DNA of 53,002 nt from an uncultured Verrucomicrobiales bacterium (lineage in GTDB: Bacteria; Verrucomicrobiota; Verrucomicrobiia; Limisphaerales; Palsa-1400). The position numbers and the translations under genes were made by a program. The DNA is taken from NCBI GenBank assembly GCA_903927905.1, contig CAIYOY010000230.1, forward strand, positions 1-53,002. Direction: 5' to 3'. Each line of letters opens with the position of its first letter. The stretch's first letter is position 1. Shown piece by piece: positions 24,288 to 34,778 of this stretch. A model generated the notes under the pieces. That model was not told the origin of the DNA and ran no database searches. It saw only the letters and a list, made by a program, of their open reading frames with translations.

Positions 24288-24411
24288 AGGGTCCCTTTGT
24301 CATAACCCCAAACGGGGTCATGTTGACCGAATTGAAGTGACATTTGACTGACAGTGATTTAGCCTTTCCCGGTCAATCGGAAAAAACTGCTGAACCATAA
24401 AACAACCAATT

Positions 24412-24897
24412 ATGAAAAACATTATCTCCGCAGCTCGCCCACTCTCCCTCGTGTTCGTCGCGTTATGCTGGCTGGTTTTCACCGGCTGCGAATATGACGC
24501 GCCGGTCACGGCCAAACCAACCCGCAAGATCGAGGAAAAGCTCGTCGGCGACTGGCTGGAAAAAGACGGGGCCGACAAGAAGATCATGAAAGTGCGCAAA
24601 TTGGATGATTATATTTACATCATCGATTACGAGGACACCTTGTATCGCGCTTATCATTCCGATGCGGCCAAACTACCGCTGGTCAGTGCGCAGGACATTG
24701 AGGATAAACGCAAATACACGCTGATGACCTGGAAATTATCGGAGGATGGAAAGACGCTGACGGTCCGGACAATCAATGAGAAGGTCATTCCATATAGCAC
24801 CAAGGATTCAGCCGCCATTCAAAAACTGATCGAAGCGAACGCGCAGAATCCGGATTTGTTTGAAAAGGAAGCCGGGGAGTTTGTCAGGAGTAAGTAG
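24412..24897 (+). CDS. putative lipoprotein
   Basis: The product has 161 residues and an N-terminal signal PLSLVFVALCWLVFTGCEY, with a lipobox (VFTGC). The rest is a single small domain (EEKLVGDWLEKDGADKKIMK, VRKLDDYIYIIDYEDTLYRA, YTLMTWKLSEDGKTLTVRTI). A tryptophan after GD and a later strand pattern suggest a lipocalin-like beta barrel, but this is only an impression. No named family is recognised. The next gene on the same strand starts 19 bases later. Confidence 0.75.
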   Translation: MKNIISAARPLSLVFVALCWLVFTGCEYDAPVTAKPTRKIEEKLVGDWLEKDGADKKIMKVRKLDDYIYIIDYEDTLYRAYHSDAAKLPLVSAQDIEDKRKYTLMTWKLSEDGKTLTVRTINEKVIPYSTKDSAAIQKLIEANAQNPDLFEKEAGEFVRSK

Positions 24898-24916
24898 GAG
24901 TAACAATTCCAAACAG

Positions 24917-25243
24917 ATGAAAAAGCCCATCAATTTTATAGGCGGCACAATTGAAGCGATACCGCTTTTAGCCATGGTCGCATTTGGTTTGATTGGCCCG
25001 TTCAATTGGATGTTTCGACTCAAACATGCACACCAATTTCAAACGCTCTCAATCGTGGCAATCTTGTGGGTCCTCTCGCTTCTTATCATTATTTTCAGTT
25101 CCTGGCGGAAATCATTCACCGTAATTACGCTTAGCGTATGTTCAATTTGGTTGATTGTGTTAGCCTACGTGTTTAGCTCACAATATCCAGATAGTTGGCT
25201 CCATTACATGCTTGGAGGCAGCCCCGATCACTTCGCCAAATGA
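24917..25243 (+). CDS. small integral membrane protein
   Basis: The product has 108 residues with three hydrophobic segments (about residues 9-30, 43-62 and 68-90) and a short tail. The ATG at 24917 ([10 protein letters not shown]) is chosen; an earlier TTG at 24860 lies inside the lipoprotein gene. The stop overlaps the end of the opposing ABC gene by 16 bases. Family and function are not recognised. Confidence 0.55.
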   Translation: MKKPINFIGGTIEAIPLLAMVAFGLIGPFNWMFRLKHAHQFQTLSIVAILWVLSLLIIIFSSWRKSFTVITLSVCSIWLIVLAYVFSSQYPDSWLHYMLGGSPDHFAK

Positions 25244-26193
25244 CACGCCGCCCACTGCCCCGCTGAAATTTCCCGCAATACGGGGACTTCCGTCTTGCAC
25301 CTTGCCTCCGCAATCGGACAGCGCGGGTGAAACGGGCAGCCGCTCGGCGGATTGATCGGCGACGGGATTTCGCCGGACAAAACAATCCGTTGCCGCTTCG
25401 ATTCAATCTCAATCACCGGCACGGCGGAAATCAGGGCCTGGGTATAAGGATGTTTCGGGGAATGGACCACGGCTTTGGCCGGGCCGATTTCGACGACTTT
25501 CCCCAGATACATGACCATGATCCGTTGGCTGATGTGTTCGACCACGGCGAGATCGTGCGAGACAAAAAGGTAGGCGACTCCCCTCTCCTTCTGGAGGTCT
25601 TGCAACAAGTTGATGATCTGCGCCTGCACGGAAACATCCAACGCGCTGACCGGTTCATCGCAAACAATCAGTCGCGGTTCGACGGCGAGGGCGCGCGCGA
25701 TGCCGATACGCTGACGCTGGCCGCCGCTGAATTCGTGCGGATAACGTTGCGCGTGCATCGGGTCGAGGCCCACGGCTTTGAGCAGTTCCTGGATTCGTTT
25801 TTGGCGTTCGTCCTGATTGGCGGCAAGTTTGTGGATGTCGAGTGATTCACCAATAATATCTCCCACGGTCATGCGCGGATTGAGCGAATTATACGGGTCT
25901 TGAAAAATCATCTGGAATTTGCGTCGTCGTGCGCGCAATTCTCCACCGCTCAATTTCGCAATGTCTTCCCCGTCTAAAATCACACTGCCCGCCGTCGGCT
26001 CCTGCAACTTCATGATGGCGCGACCCAACGTTGTTTTTCCACAACCGCTTTCTCCGACCAACCCCAGCGTCTCCCCCTGCTCCACTGAAAAACTCACGTC
26101 ATCCACCGCCTTGACCGAGGCGTGGACGCGACTGAGCATCCCGGATTTTATCGGGAAATGAACTTTCAAATTATTGACTTGCAGCAACGGCAC
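25228..26193 (-). CDS. oligopeptide/dipeptide ABC transporter ATP-binding protein (OppF/DppF type)
   Basis: The ATPase subunit of a peptide importer works on the cytoplasmic face. The 321-residue product has Walker [16 protein letters not shown], a Q-loop region [20 protein letters not shown], the signature [14 protein letters not shown], Walker [14 protein letters not shown], the H-loop [12 protein letters not shown], and the C-terminal oligopeptide-type extension ([14 protein letters not shown], then [14 protein letters not shown] with cysteines). N-terminal [20 protein letters not shown] is the usual OppF start. No permease, substrate-binding protein or OppD gene is adjacent on this strand, so it is an orphan here. 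It overlaps the convergent membrane-protein gene by 16 bases. Confidence 0.92.
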   Translation of the reverse strand: MPLLQVNNLKVHFPIKSGMLSRVHASVKAVDDVSFSVEQGETLGLVGESGCGKTTLGRAIMKLQEPTAGSVILDGEDIAKLSGGELRARRRKFQMIFQDPYNSLNPRMTVGDIIGESLDIHKLAANQDERQKRIQELLKAVGLDPMHAQRYPHEFSGGQRQRIGIARALAVEPRLIVCDEPVSALDVSVQAQIINLLQDLQKERGVAYLFVSHDLAVVEHISQRIMVMYLGKVVEIGPAKAVVHSPKHPYTQALISAVPVIEIESKRQRIVLSGEIPSPINPPSGCPFHPRCPIAEARCKTEVPVLREISAGQWAACHLAK

Positions 26194-26314
26194 GCGCGGA
26201 TGTTGGCATCTCTCTCCGCCAAAATCACCTTCAAATATTTGCGCATTTATCTCGCTATCGAAGCGCCGGGCTGTTCAAGTCATCGTTCTGTTAAATAACT
26301 TTTCCCAAAAAAAC

Positions 26315-27337
26315 ATGAAGTCATCCCCTGTACACGTCCTGAAAGCCATCACCTTCACTCTGTTTCTAGCCACCACCGCAGCCTTTGCCCAGGGCACTCT
26401 CACCCCGCCCGGCGCGCCCGCAGCGACGATGAAGACCTTGAACCAGATCGAACCGCGCACCGACATCCTGACTTTGCCCAGTAGTGCCAATTCGATGTAT
26501 GTCATCACTCAGCCTGGTTCCTATTACCTTTCGGCCACCTTCACCGCCACGGCGGCCTTTCGTGCCATCGAAATCCGCACCAATGACGTGACCATTGATC
26601 TCTGCGGTTTCACCATTTACGGCAATGGCGGCTACGCCGGTATTTTATCGTATGGCACTTTCTGCGACCGAATCCGGGTGCTGAACGGACGGCTGATCAA
26701 CTGGAATACCGGGATCAATTTCGTCGTCGTCGGCACTTCCGCCAACGACGTGCTGGAAGACTTGCAGGTTTTTGGCACCACCAACAGCAGCTCCTACGGC
26801 ATCGTCACCGGCGATGGTGCCCGCTTCACCCATTGTCAAATCGTCGGGATGTCCGGCAGCGGCAGCACCGGTTTGGCCGGCGGTGATAATTGCATCGTGG
26901 AACATTGCAAGCTGGAGAAAAACTCCAATGGTATCAATGTCGGCAATCACGCGCTCATCACCGATTGTCTGGTGCGCGACAGCGGCATTTTCACCCAGAG
27001 CTATGCCATCATCCGCAACAATGAAGTCCTTGGCGCCCGGGGCGGCGCCGATGGCATTCGCGTCACGGATGACAGCCTGGTGGAAAATAATAATTGCAAC
27101 TTCTGCTCCGGAAACGGGATTTATATGTCAGGCGGCAATAACCGGGTGGATGGGAACCAGACCCATTTTAATATTTTTGGCCTGCAAAGCATCAGCGGCA
27201 CCACCAACTTCGTCATCCGCAACATCGCTCATGGCAATACCAATGGGAATTACAACCTTGGACCAACTTTGGCCGGGCCGATCGTAAATGGGTCCGGCAC
27301 CGCCACGAACCATCCCTGGGCCAATTTCTCCTATTAA
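26315..27337 (+). CDS. secreted right-handed beta-helix protein
   Basis: The product has 340 residues. The frame opens at 26174, but ATG 26315 starts a good signal peptide (SPVHVLKAITFTLFLATTAA, cleavage after AFA). After a proline-rich start, NQIEPRTDILTLPSSANSMY and ITQPGSYYLSATF introduce about nine turns of a parallel beta-helix (DVTIDLCGFTIYGNGGYAGI, RFTHCQIVGMSGSGSTGLAG, CIVEHCKLEKNSNGINVGNH, NRVDGNQTHFNIFGLQS). The fold is used by pectate lyase-like and surface proteins; no catalytic residues can be named. It lacks the C-terminal YRV domain. The next gene begins 24 bases later and is probably co-transcribed. Confidence 0.8.
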   Translation: MKSSPVHVLKAITFTLFLATTAAFAQGTLTPPGAPAATMKTLNQIEPRTDILTLPSSANSMYVITQPGSYYLSATFTATAAFRAIEIRTNDVTIDLCGFTIYGNGGYAGILSYGTFCDRIRVLNGRLINWNTGINFVVVGTSANDVLEDLQVFGTTNSSSYGIVTGDGARFTHCQIVGMSGSGSTGLAGGDNCIVEHCKLEKNSNGINVGNHALITDCLVRDSGIFTQSYAIIRNNEVLGARGGADGIRVTDDSLVENNNCNFCSGNGIYMSGGNNRVDGNQTHFNIFGLQSISGTTNFVIRNIAHGNTNGNYNLGPTLAGPIVNGSGTATNHPWANFSY

Positions 27338-27361
27338 GCAGCAGTGATATTCCAACAGCGC

Positions 27362-28225
27362 ATGAAAACCACTATTGCCTTGCTCATGGTCTCCGCCGTC
27401 GGTGCCATGGCGACTTCCACCATTGATAACGCCAACCGCTACGCCTACGGCGCGAACATCGGCTGGCTCGATGCCAGGGCCGACGGCACCAACGGCGCGG
27501 TCATCGGCGAATTTGTCTGTTCCGGCTACCTCTACTCCGCCAACGTCGGCTGGATCAACCTCGGCAGCGGCAATCCGGCCAACACCAATCAATACCAAAA
27601 CAATTCCGCGACCGACTTCGGTGTCAACAACGACGGCTTGGGCAATCTGCGCGGCTACGCCTACGGGGCGAACATCGGCTGGATCAATTTTGAAGCCAAC
27701 GGCGCTCCCACCGTGGATCTGAGCAACGGTCACTTGACCGGTTCTGTTTACAGCGCGAACTGCGGCTGGATCAGCCTTAATAATGCTTTCGCCTACGTCC
27801 AGACCGACTCCATCGCACCCGGCGCGGACTCCGACGGTGATGGCATCCCCGATGCCTGGGAAATCCAGCACGCCGGCAACCTCACCACCCTTTCCCACAA
27901 CGGTGATGCCGATGGTGATGGCGTGTCCGATTATCAGGAATACCTCGCCGATACCGATCCCCTCAGCGCGTCCAGCAGCCTGCGCATCGTGGCCAAAACA
28001 TTTACCAAAGCAGCCGGGATCGAAAATGATTTCATCACATGGACGAGTCAGCCCACGCGGAATTACAATCTGCAATACAGCAGCAATCTTTTTGCCGGTT
28101 CATGGGCGTCCGCTGGTCCGCTTTATCGTTCCAGCGGCAGCACGATCAATGGACAATTCACTTCCACCCCTTTCGCCACCAACTGCTTTTTCCGCGTTCA
28201 AGCCCTGCGACCACTTGCTCCCTAA
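27362..28225 (+). CDS. secreted protein with four Y-x-AN-x-GW repeats, calcium-binding loops and YRV-type C-terminus
   Basis: The product has 287 residues. ATG 27362 gives signal peptide MKTTIALLMVSAVGAMA. Four copies of a motif follow: YGANIGWLDA (29-38), YSANVGWINL (58-67), YGANIGWINF (101-110) and YSANCGWISL (130-139). Next are thrombospondin-3/EF-hand-like calcium loops, DSDGDGIPDAWE (156-167) and GDADGDGVSDYQEYL (181-195). The last 60 residues (NYNLQYSSNLFAGSWAS ... CFFRV) match the C-terminal domain of three other secreted proteins here. It is extracellular, function unknown. It probably forms one unit with the beta-helix gene. Confidence 0.8.
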   Translation: MKTTIALLMVSAVGAMATSTIDNANRYAYGANIGWLDARADGTNGAVIGEFVCSGYLYSANVGWINLGSGNPANTNQYQNNSATDFGVNNDGLGNLRGYAYGANIGWINFEANGAPTVDLSNGHLTGSVYSANCGWISLNNAFAYVQTDSIAPGADSDGDGIPDAWEIQHAGNLTTLSHNGDADGDGVSDYQEYLADTDPLSASSSLRIVAKTFTKAAGIENDFITWTSQPTRNYNLQYSSNLFAGSWASAGPLYRSSGSTINGQFTSTPFATNCFFRVQALRPLAP

Positions 28226-28240
28226 CAGTCCTATCAAAAT

Positions 28241-28319
28241 GTGGCAGCCAACGTGAGTTGGCTCATATTTTCTCGAAAAGCCAAAGCGAAAATTAGAGCC
28301 AGTTCACGTTGGCTGCCAC
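28241..28319. repeat. inverted repeat GTGGCAGCCAACGTG... (REPIN-like)
   Basis: GTGGCAGCCAACGTGAGTTG then GCTC (28241-28264) and its near-exact inverse (28296-28319, two differences) flank 31 AT-rich bases. Each arm can also fold on itself (GCCAAC-GTGA-GTTGGC). The element lies between the 27362 gene and acs. The sequence 28320-28420 shows no clear promoter I can define. Confidence 0.75.
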
Positions 28320-28420
28320 GATAAAATAGCGGCGGGTCTCCGTTCGTAATTTTCCTTTCTATATTGACGCCTTCCACACGTCCTCCCTAAACTGCACCCG
28401 TATTCCCTATTAAAATTATT

Positions 28421-30422
<2,002 letters not shown>

Positions 30423-30433
<11 letters not shown>

Positions 30434-30647
30434 CAGGGTTACAAGGAAACTTATGGATGACGGCCCGAACAATGATATGGTTCGAGTCGTCGGACAGGAT
30501 GGTGAACAGCTTGGTATTTTCCCGCTTACTGAAGCAAAAAAGATGGCTGAGACTGAAAAATTGGATCTTATCAAGATTGCACCCAATGCCGTGCCACCAG
30601 TTTTTCGCATCTGTGGCTTCAGCAAATATCGAAAGGGATCAATCTAG
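30423..30647 (+). CDS. stand-alone IF3 N-terminal-domain-like protein
   Basis: The 74-residue product matches the N-terminal domain of translation initiation factor IF-3: [55 protein letters not shown]. In full IF-3 (about 180 residues) this domain is followed by a linker and the C-terminal 30S-binding domain. Here a TAG at 30645-30647 ends the protein right after the K-x-x-K region, and no C-domain follows in any frame. ATG 30423 or 30426 lies inside the last codons of acs (TGA at 30431-30433). It could be a functional mini-factor or the remnant of a duplicated infC. The clean frame and overlap with acs favour an expressed gene. Confidence 0.7.
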
Positions 30648-30825
30648 GTTCAGATCGTAGTTTTGCAGATTCCGGCCAGTGTCAGTTCTCACTATTTACA
30701 AAAAAGCCTTTTGAATTGCTACAAATCAAATCTACGTTCCCTTCGTTTGCTTCTGTAAAAATCTGGAAAAGAAGCCAAACCGTATTGCATTTCAGAGTCC
30801 TCTATGAAATGATTTCCCCACACAA

Positions 30826-31044
30826 ATGGACGCGACCGAAACAACATTCATGTACCGGCTTTTCACTCACCGGAAGTTAAGCCACATCACGGGCAAAGCC
30901 ATCGCATTCGATAAAAAAGGCGCCGAGCTTTCCAGCGACATCAAGGTGACGTTGCAGCTAAAAGATAGCCGGTCCGTGACTTATCCCATGGGCGATCTGC
31001 GCGATGCCACCAAAGGCGAACGCAAAGAATTTCAAGAACGATAG
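30826..31044 (+). CDS. hypothetical small basic protein
   Basis: The 72-residue product starts at ATG 30826, with a second ATG at 30850 (MYRLFTHRKLSHITGKAIAF). It is rich in Lys/Arg with a mix of strands (SDIKVTLQLKDSRSVTYPMG) and ends in a charged helix (DATKGERKEFQER). No family is recognised. The gap before it (30648-30825) shows nothing definite. Gene status is plausible but not certain. Confidence 0.45.
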   Translation: MDATETTFMYRLFTHRKLSHITGKAIAFDKKGAELSSDIKVTLQLKDSRSVTYPMGDLRDATKGERKEFQER

Positions 31045-31119
31045 CTGATTTCATGGAAATTGGAGCGGGTTCCATGATACGCCCAAGACATGACAACGGA
31101 TGAAGGAGGGCCTTGGAAA

Positions 31120-31980
31120 ATGACAATTTTTTATGGTGTACAATTCGCTCTGCTGGCGGCGGCTGCGTTTGTCGTGGGTCGCAATCCCATCCGACGCGTC
31201 GCTGCCGCCCTCCTCGTCGTTGGCGCTTTTGTTCTGACATGGTTTGCGCCTGGAGATCAGATTTCACGGGCGGTTCTCGCGGGCTTGGCCGTTGGAACAC
31301 TTATTTTGACAGTAGAATTGGCGGTCAACTCAAAACCAAAATTCTTGAGCCAGGCACGTCTGCGCTTTTATCCCAAACAAGTCGTCGGTGCAGTTTCGTC
31401 ACCCCGGATCATTGGCTGTATCCTCGTGGAATTGCTGGCCGTTGGGACCGCTGTCTTTACGCTGTTGAAAACGCAACATCCCGGCAGCACGCCGGTGGCT
31501 ATGCTGCGTCTGGCCGCGGGAGTGGCCCTGATCTACGCTGGAGTGGCGCTGGTCTTTGAGCTGATTCATATTAGCCTGGTCGCCGTGGGATCTTCTGTGC
31601 CGATGATTCATCGAACGCCGCTTGCCGCCCGGAGCGTCGGCGAGTTTTGGGGACAGCGCTGGAATCTGCTGGTGAGCGCGTGGCTCCGACGCTTCTTCTT
31701 TTTGCCATTGGCGCATCGCCGTCGCCCTGGCCTGGGAATTCTTTTGGCCTTTCTCGTAAGCGGCGCAATCCATGGATGGATCACGCTGGTTGCGGTTGAC
31801 CTGTCTGCCGGCATCATGACGGTTGCGTTCTTTGTCCTCCAAGGGTTTTTCGTATTGGTGGAAAACCGGCTTCACATTCACACTTGGCCGCCGGCGGCGG
31901 CGCGAATCTGGACGCTGACGGTTTTGCTGGTGACATCACCATTGTTCGTTGATCCCGGGCTGCGCGTTTTTGGCTTTTAG
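31120..31980 (+). CDS. MBOAT-type membrane O-acyltransferase (wax synthase-like, MBOAT_2)
   Basis: It is an integral membrane acyltransferase that moves an acyl group from acyl-CoA to a hydroxyl acceptor. The 286-residue product has about eight hydrophobic segments. The diagnostic part is PLAARSVGEFWGQRWNLLVS, then LRRFFFLPLAHR, then LAFLVSGAIHGWITLVAVD, where the histidine in SGAIHGW is the expected catalytic residue of MBOAT enzymes. ATG 31120 has AAGGAGGG (31103-31110) at good spacing and gives MTIFYGVQFALL; an earlier in-frame ATG at 31090 is possible. Acceptor unknown. The next gene begins 87 bases downstream. Confidence 0.8.
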   Translation: MTIFYGVQFALLAAAAFVVGRNPIRRVAAALLVVGAFVLTWFAPGDQISRAVLAGLAVGTLILTVELAVNSKPKFLSQARLRFYPKQVVGAVSSPRIIGCILVELLAVGTAVFTLLKTQHPGSTPVAMLRLAAGVALIYAGVALVFELIHISLVAVGSSVPMIHRTPLAARSVGEFWGQRWNLLVSAWLRRFFFLPLAHRRRPGLGILLAFLVSGAIHGWITLVAVDLSAGIMTVAFFVLQGFFVLVENRLHIHTWPPAAARIWTLTVLLVTSPLFVDPGLRVFGF

Positions 31981-32066
31981 GATTTCATTCCGCCACGCAA
32001 AAAATCGGCATTAAACCCCGCCTTGTATATTCCCCCATTCTCGCCTAAAACGAATGGCAGACGCTG

Positions 32067-33353
32067 ATGAAACATATCACTTTAACCACCACTTTCCTGT
32101 TCGTCGCCACCATGAACATCCTCGCCGCCCCCACCCTGCCCCCACCCGATCCTGCGGCCCTCGAAACTGTCCACAGAATCCTCCGCGAAGTCCCGTTGAT
32201 TGACGGCCACAACGATCTCCCCTGGCAATTTCGCAAATATCACAACAACGACGTTGAAGCCGTCAATCTCCGTGTGGATTGCAGTAAAGGCCCGCATGGG
32301 CTTGCCACCGATATTCCGCGCTTGCGCGCCGGCGGGCTGGGCGGACAATTCTGGTCGGTCTATATCCCGCCGGAATTCACCAACACCGTCGGCCCGCAAG
32401 CGGTGCTGGAGCAAATTGACATCGCCCGCCAGATCATCAACAAATATTCCGACACCTTCGAACTCGCTCTCACCGCCGATGACATCGAACGTATTTTTCA
32501 CAGCGGCAAAATCGCCTCGCTCATCGGCATGGAAGGCGGCATGTCCATTGACAATTCCCTCGCCACGTTACGCATGACCTATCTGCTCGGTGCGCGTTAC
32601 ATGACACTGACGCATACCAAAACGCTTGACTGGGCCGACGCCGCCACGGACGAACCAACCCATCACGGCCTGACCGCATTCGGCGAAGATGTCGTGCGCG
32701 AAATGAATCGTCTTGGGATGTTGGTGGATATTTCCCACGTCTCCGAAGAGACCATGATCGCCGCGCTGAAAGTTTCCAAAGCCCCGGTGATTTTCTCGCA
32801 CTCCAACGCGCGAGCTTTGTGTGATCATGTGCGCAATGCTTCGGATAAAGTCCTGAAACTGCTCCATGAAAATAACGGCGTCATCATGGTAAACTTTTAC
32901 CCGGAATATCTGACCGAGAGCATCCGCAGCGCTTACGGGAAGGACAAAGTGGTCAAGAATCGCCTAAAAAGAATGTATGCTTCGGATCAGGCCCGATTCG
33001 AGAAGGAATGGGCCGATTGGGAGGCACAACATCCGCCCAAACAAAACGCCACTCTCCTCGACGTGGCCAATCACATTGACCACATCCGCCAGGTCGCGGG
33101 CATTGACAACATCGGCATCGGTTCCGACTACGAAGGCTTCTCCGGCACCCCCGAGGGCTTGGAAGATGTTTCCTGTTATCCCAACCTTTTTGTCGAACTG
33201 CTCCGTCGTGGTTACAGCGAGGATGACCTCAAAAAAATCGCTGGCTTGAACGTCATCCGCGCCTTGCGTGGTGCTGAGAAAGTGGCGGCAGAATTACAAC
33301 GCGCAGGCGTACAGCCGAAAACAGCCATGCCGAGGACGCTGGGCGGGGATTAG
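32067..33353 (+). CDS. membrane dipeptidase (peptidase family M19), secreted
   Basis: This zinc dipeptidase acts outside the cytoplasm. The 428-residue product begins with a signal peptide ([20 protein letters not shown], cleavage near AAP). The metal sites are [11 protein letters not shown] (His-x-Asp), the bridging Glu in [11 protein letters not shown], His in [11 protein letters not shown] and in [11 protein letters not shown]. The Asp of [12 protein letters not shown] completes the set, and ending [15 protein letters not shown] is typical. Length is normal for M19. Substrate specificity (dipeptides, possibly D-amino acids) cannot be read out. Confidence 0.94.
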   Translation: MKHITLTTTFLFVATMNILAAPTLPPPDPAALETVHRILREVPLIDGHNDLPWQFRKYHNNDVEAVNLRVDCSKGPHGLATDIPRLRAGGLGGQFWSVYIPPEFTNTVGPQAVLEQIDIARQIINKYSDTFELALTADDIERIFHSGKIASLIGMEGGMSIDNSLATLRMTYLLGARYMTLTHTKTLDWADAATDEPTHHGLTAFGEDVVREMNRLGMLVDISHVSEETMIAALKVSKAPVIFSHSNARALCDHVRNASDKVLKLLHENNGVIMVNFYPEYLTESIRSAYGKDKVVKNRLKRMYASDQARFEKEWADWEAQHPPKQNATLLDVANHIDHIRQVAGIDNIGIGSDYEGFSGTPEGLEDVSCYPNLFVELLRRGYSEDDLKKIAGLNVIRALRGAEKVAAELQRAGVQPKTAMPRTLGGD

Positions 33354-33401
33354 GCCGTTTCGTTGCTTGTCTAAGCCGTTACATTCGACTACATTTCTGA
33401 C

Positions 33402-33605
33402 ATGAGTACAGTGCAGGAAATCAAGCAAGCAATTGACTCTCTCCCTGCTGAAGAGCGGAAGAAGTTGGAACAGTTGCTTCAACCTGTCCCTCGCCCGACC
33501 CCCATGGTTTCATTACCGAATCAAGCCGAACGCCGCCGACGGATTTTAGGGGACAAGGTATTGCCCAATCTCGTGATTGAAGCCCGCGAAACCGAATCGG
33601 CATGA
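33402..33605 (+). CDS. VapB-like antitoxin
   Basis: The 67-residue product starts MSTVQEIKQAIDSLPAEERK, a pattern of the addiction-module antitoxins that precede PIN toxins (helix of the form IKQAIDSLP-EER-KL). The C-terminal basic tail QAERRRRILGDKVLP would contact the toxin. Its TGA overlaps the ATG of the PIN gene (ATGA), the usual toxin-antitoxin arrangement. The partner toxin is frameshifted, so the antitoxin may be left alone or both may be relics. Confidence 0.7.
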   Translation: MSTVQEIKQAIDSLPAEERKKLEQLLQPVPRPTPMVSLPNQAERRRRILGDKVLPNLVIEARETESA

Positions 33606-34038
33606 GTTATTACGCCGACACCAGCTTCCTTTTTCCTACTACGCCAGCGACGCAAATTCATCCCGCGCAGATTTGTGGCGTCAAGCCAATCCCTTTCCTT
33701 TGCATTTTTCAGCTCTTAACCGTTTGGAATTGCGAAATGCGTTACAATTGGCTGTGTTCCAAAGCCGCCTGACCACCAAAGAAGCGGACGAAATCTGGGC
33801 GACAGTTGAAAGCGATTTGACCAATGGACTTTTGTCTGGAGAAGCTGTTTTACCAGGTAATTTGATGCGCGAAGCAGAATCACTGGCGGCAAATCATACC
33901 GCACAAATCGGAACCCGCAGTTTGGATGTTCTGCACGTTGCTGGGGCAGTTTTGCTTGACTTGGATGAATTTGTCACTTTCGACAAACGTCAGGCGGAAC
34001 TGGCAAAACAGTTGGGGCTAAAACTGGCCGGAATTTGA
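33602..34038 (+). pseudogene. VapC-like PIN-domain toxin with a frameshift near codon 10
   Basis: From ATG 33602 the sequence reads MSYYADTSFLF, the usual PIN start with the first catalytic Asp. It then leaves the frame at a run of five T (33630-33634). The rest of a PIN protein continues in another frame: YYASDANSSRADLWRQ, SALNRLELRNALQLAVFQSR (Glu), GTRSLDVLHVAGAVLLDLDE (Asp) and FVTFDKRQAELAKQLGLKLA (Asp), ending at 34038. One more T would restore a full protein of about 145 residues with all acidic residues. The shift could be a real mutation, a sequencing error in the homopolymer, or rarely a phase-variable site. Confidence 0.8.
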
Positions 34039-34063
34039 GCGGGGGTTTAATTTAAGTCCCAAC

Positions 34064-34366
34064 TCACGCCGCCTGCAATATCTTCACTTCCCGCTCTAAC
34101 CGTCCGGCCAATTTTTCCTCTCCCTGTTCCAAGTCATACTGCATTTGCAGATTAAGCCAAAACTGCGGTGCCATTTTAAAATAGCGCCCCAATCGCAAAG
34201 CCGTGTCCACCGTCAACCCTCTCTCGCCCTTGATGATCTCGTTGATCCGGCGCGGAGGCACACCAATGTCCTTGGCCAGCCGATATTCGGTAATATTCAT
34301 TGGCTTGAGGAATTCCTCGTCCAGGATTTCTCCCGGCGTGATCTTGGCGAGCAATTTACTTTTCAT
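34064..34366 (-). CDS. higA: HigA-family antitoxin (XRE-type helix-turn-helix)
   Basis: The 100-residue product has ITPGEILDEEFLKPMNITEY, then the helix-turn-helix RLAKDIGVPPRRINEIIKGE, then RGLTVDTALRLGRYFKMAPQ FWLNLQMQYDLE, the HigA/VapI pattern. It binds the HigB toxin and represses its own promoter in known systems. It starts two bases after the higB stop, so it is co-transcribed with higB in the typical toxin-first order. Confidence 0.93.
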   Translation of the reverse strand: MKSKLLAKITPGEILDEEFLKPMNITEYRLAKDIGVPPRRINEIIKGERGLTVDTALRLGRYFKMAPQFWLNLQMQYDLEQGEEKLAGRLEREVKILQAA

Positions 34367-34368
34367 AT

Positions 34369-34650
34369 TCAGTGATAATCTACAATTTCAACCTCGTGCG
34401 CATGTCCCTCGTGCCAGCGGAAACATATTCTCCACTGATTATTCACCCGGATGCTATGCTGTCCCTTTCGCCCTCCACGCAAGGCTTCCAGCCTATTCCC
34501 TGGCGGTACCGCCATCTGGCTCAACTCCGAAGCCGCATTGAGCAATAGGAGCTTTCGCCGCGCTCCACGTTGGATGTCCGGCGGAATTCTCCGGGAGCCA
34601 ACCGCCAGATATATGCTTTCAGTTTCTGCACAGGCAAAACTCAGAATCAT
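34369..34650 (-). CDS. higB: HigB-family toxin (RelE-like mRNA interferase)
   Basis: The 93-residue product shows the HigB signature IPPDIQRGARRKLLLLNAAS, VPPGNRLEALRGGRKGQHSI and RVNNQWRICFRWHEGHAHEV, ending VEIVDYH. This is a ribosome-dependent RNase in known cases. The N-terminus LSFACAETESIYLAVGSRR fits the family. No disruption is seen. It is followed by higA after two bases. It lies tail to tail with the VapBC-like pair, so two toxin-antitoxin modules sit within 1.3 kb. Confidence 0.93.
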   Translation of the reverse strand: MILSFACAETESIYLAVGSRRIPPDIQRGARRKLLLLNAASELSQMAVPPGNRLEALRGGRKGQHSIRVNNQWRICFRWHEGHAHEVEIVDYH

Positions 34651-34778
34651 TACCAGCCATAGTAACGCGTTGCGTTAATAGTGTCAAACCGTATTTTTCG
34701 CTCCATTACCGCTTTACAATTCCCGCAAATCTGGAAAGCTCGCGGGGTCGTCGGTCAAACAATTAAAAAGGCTTAATT

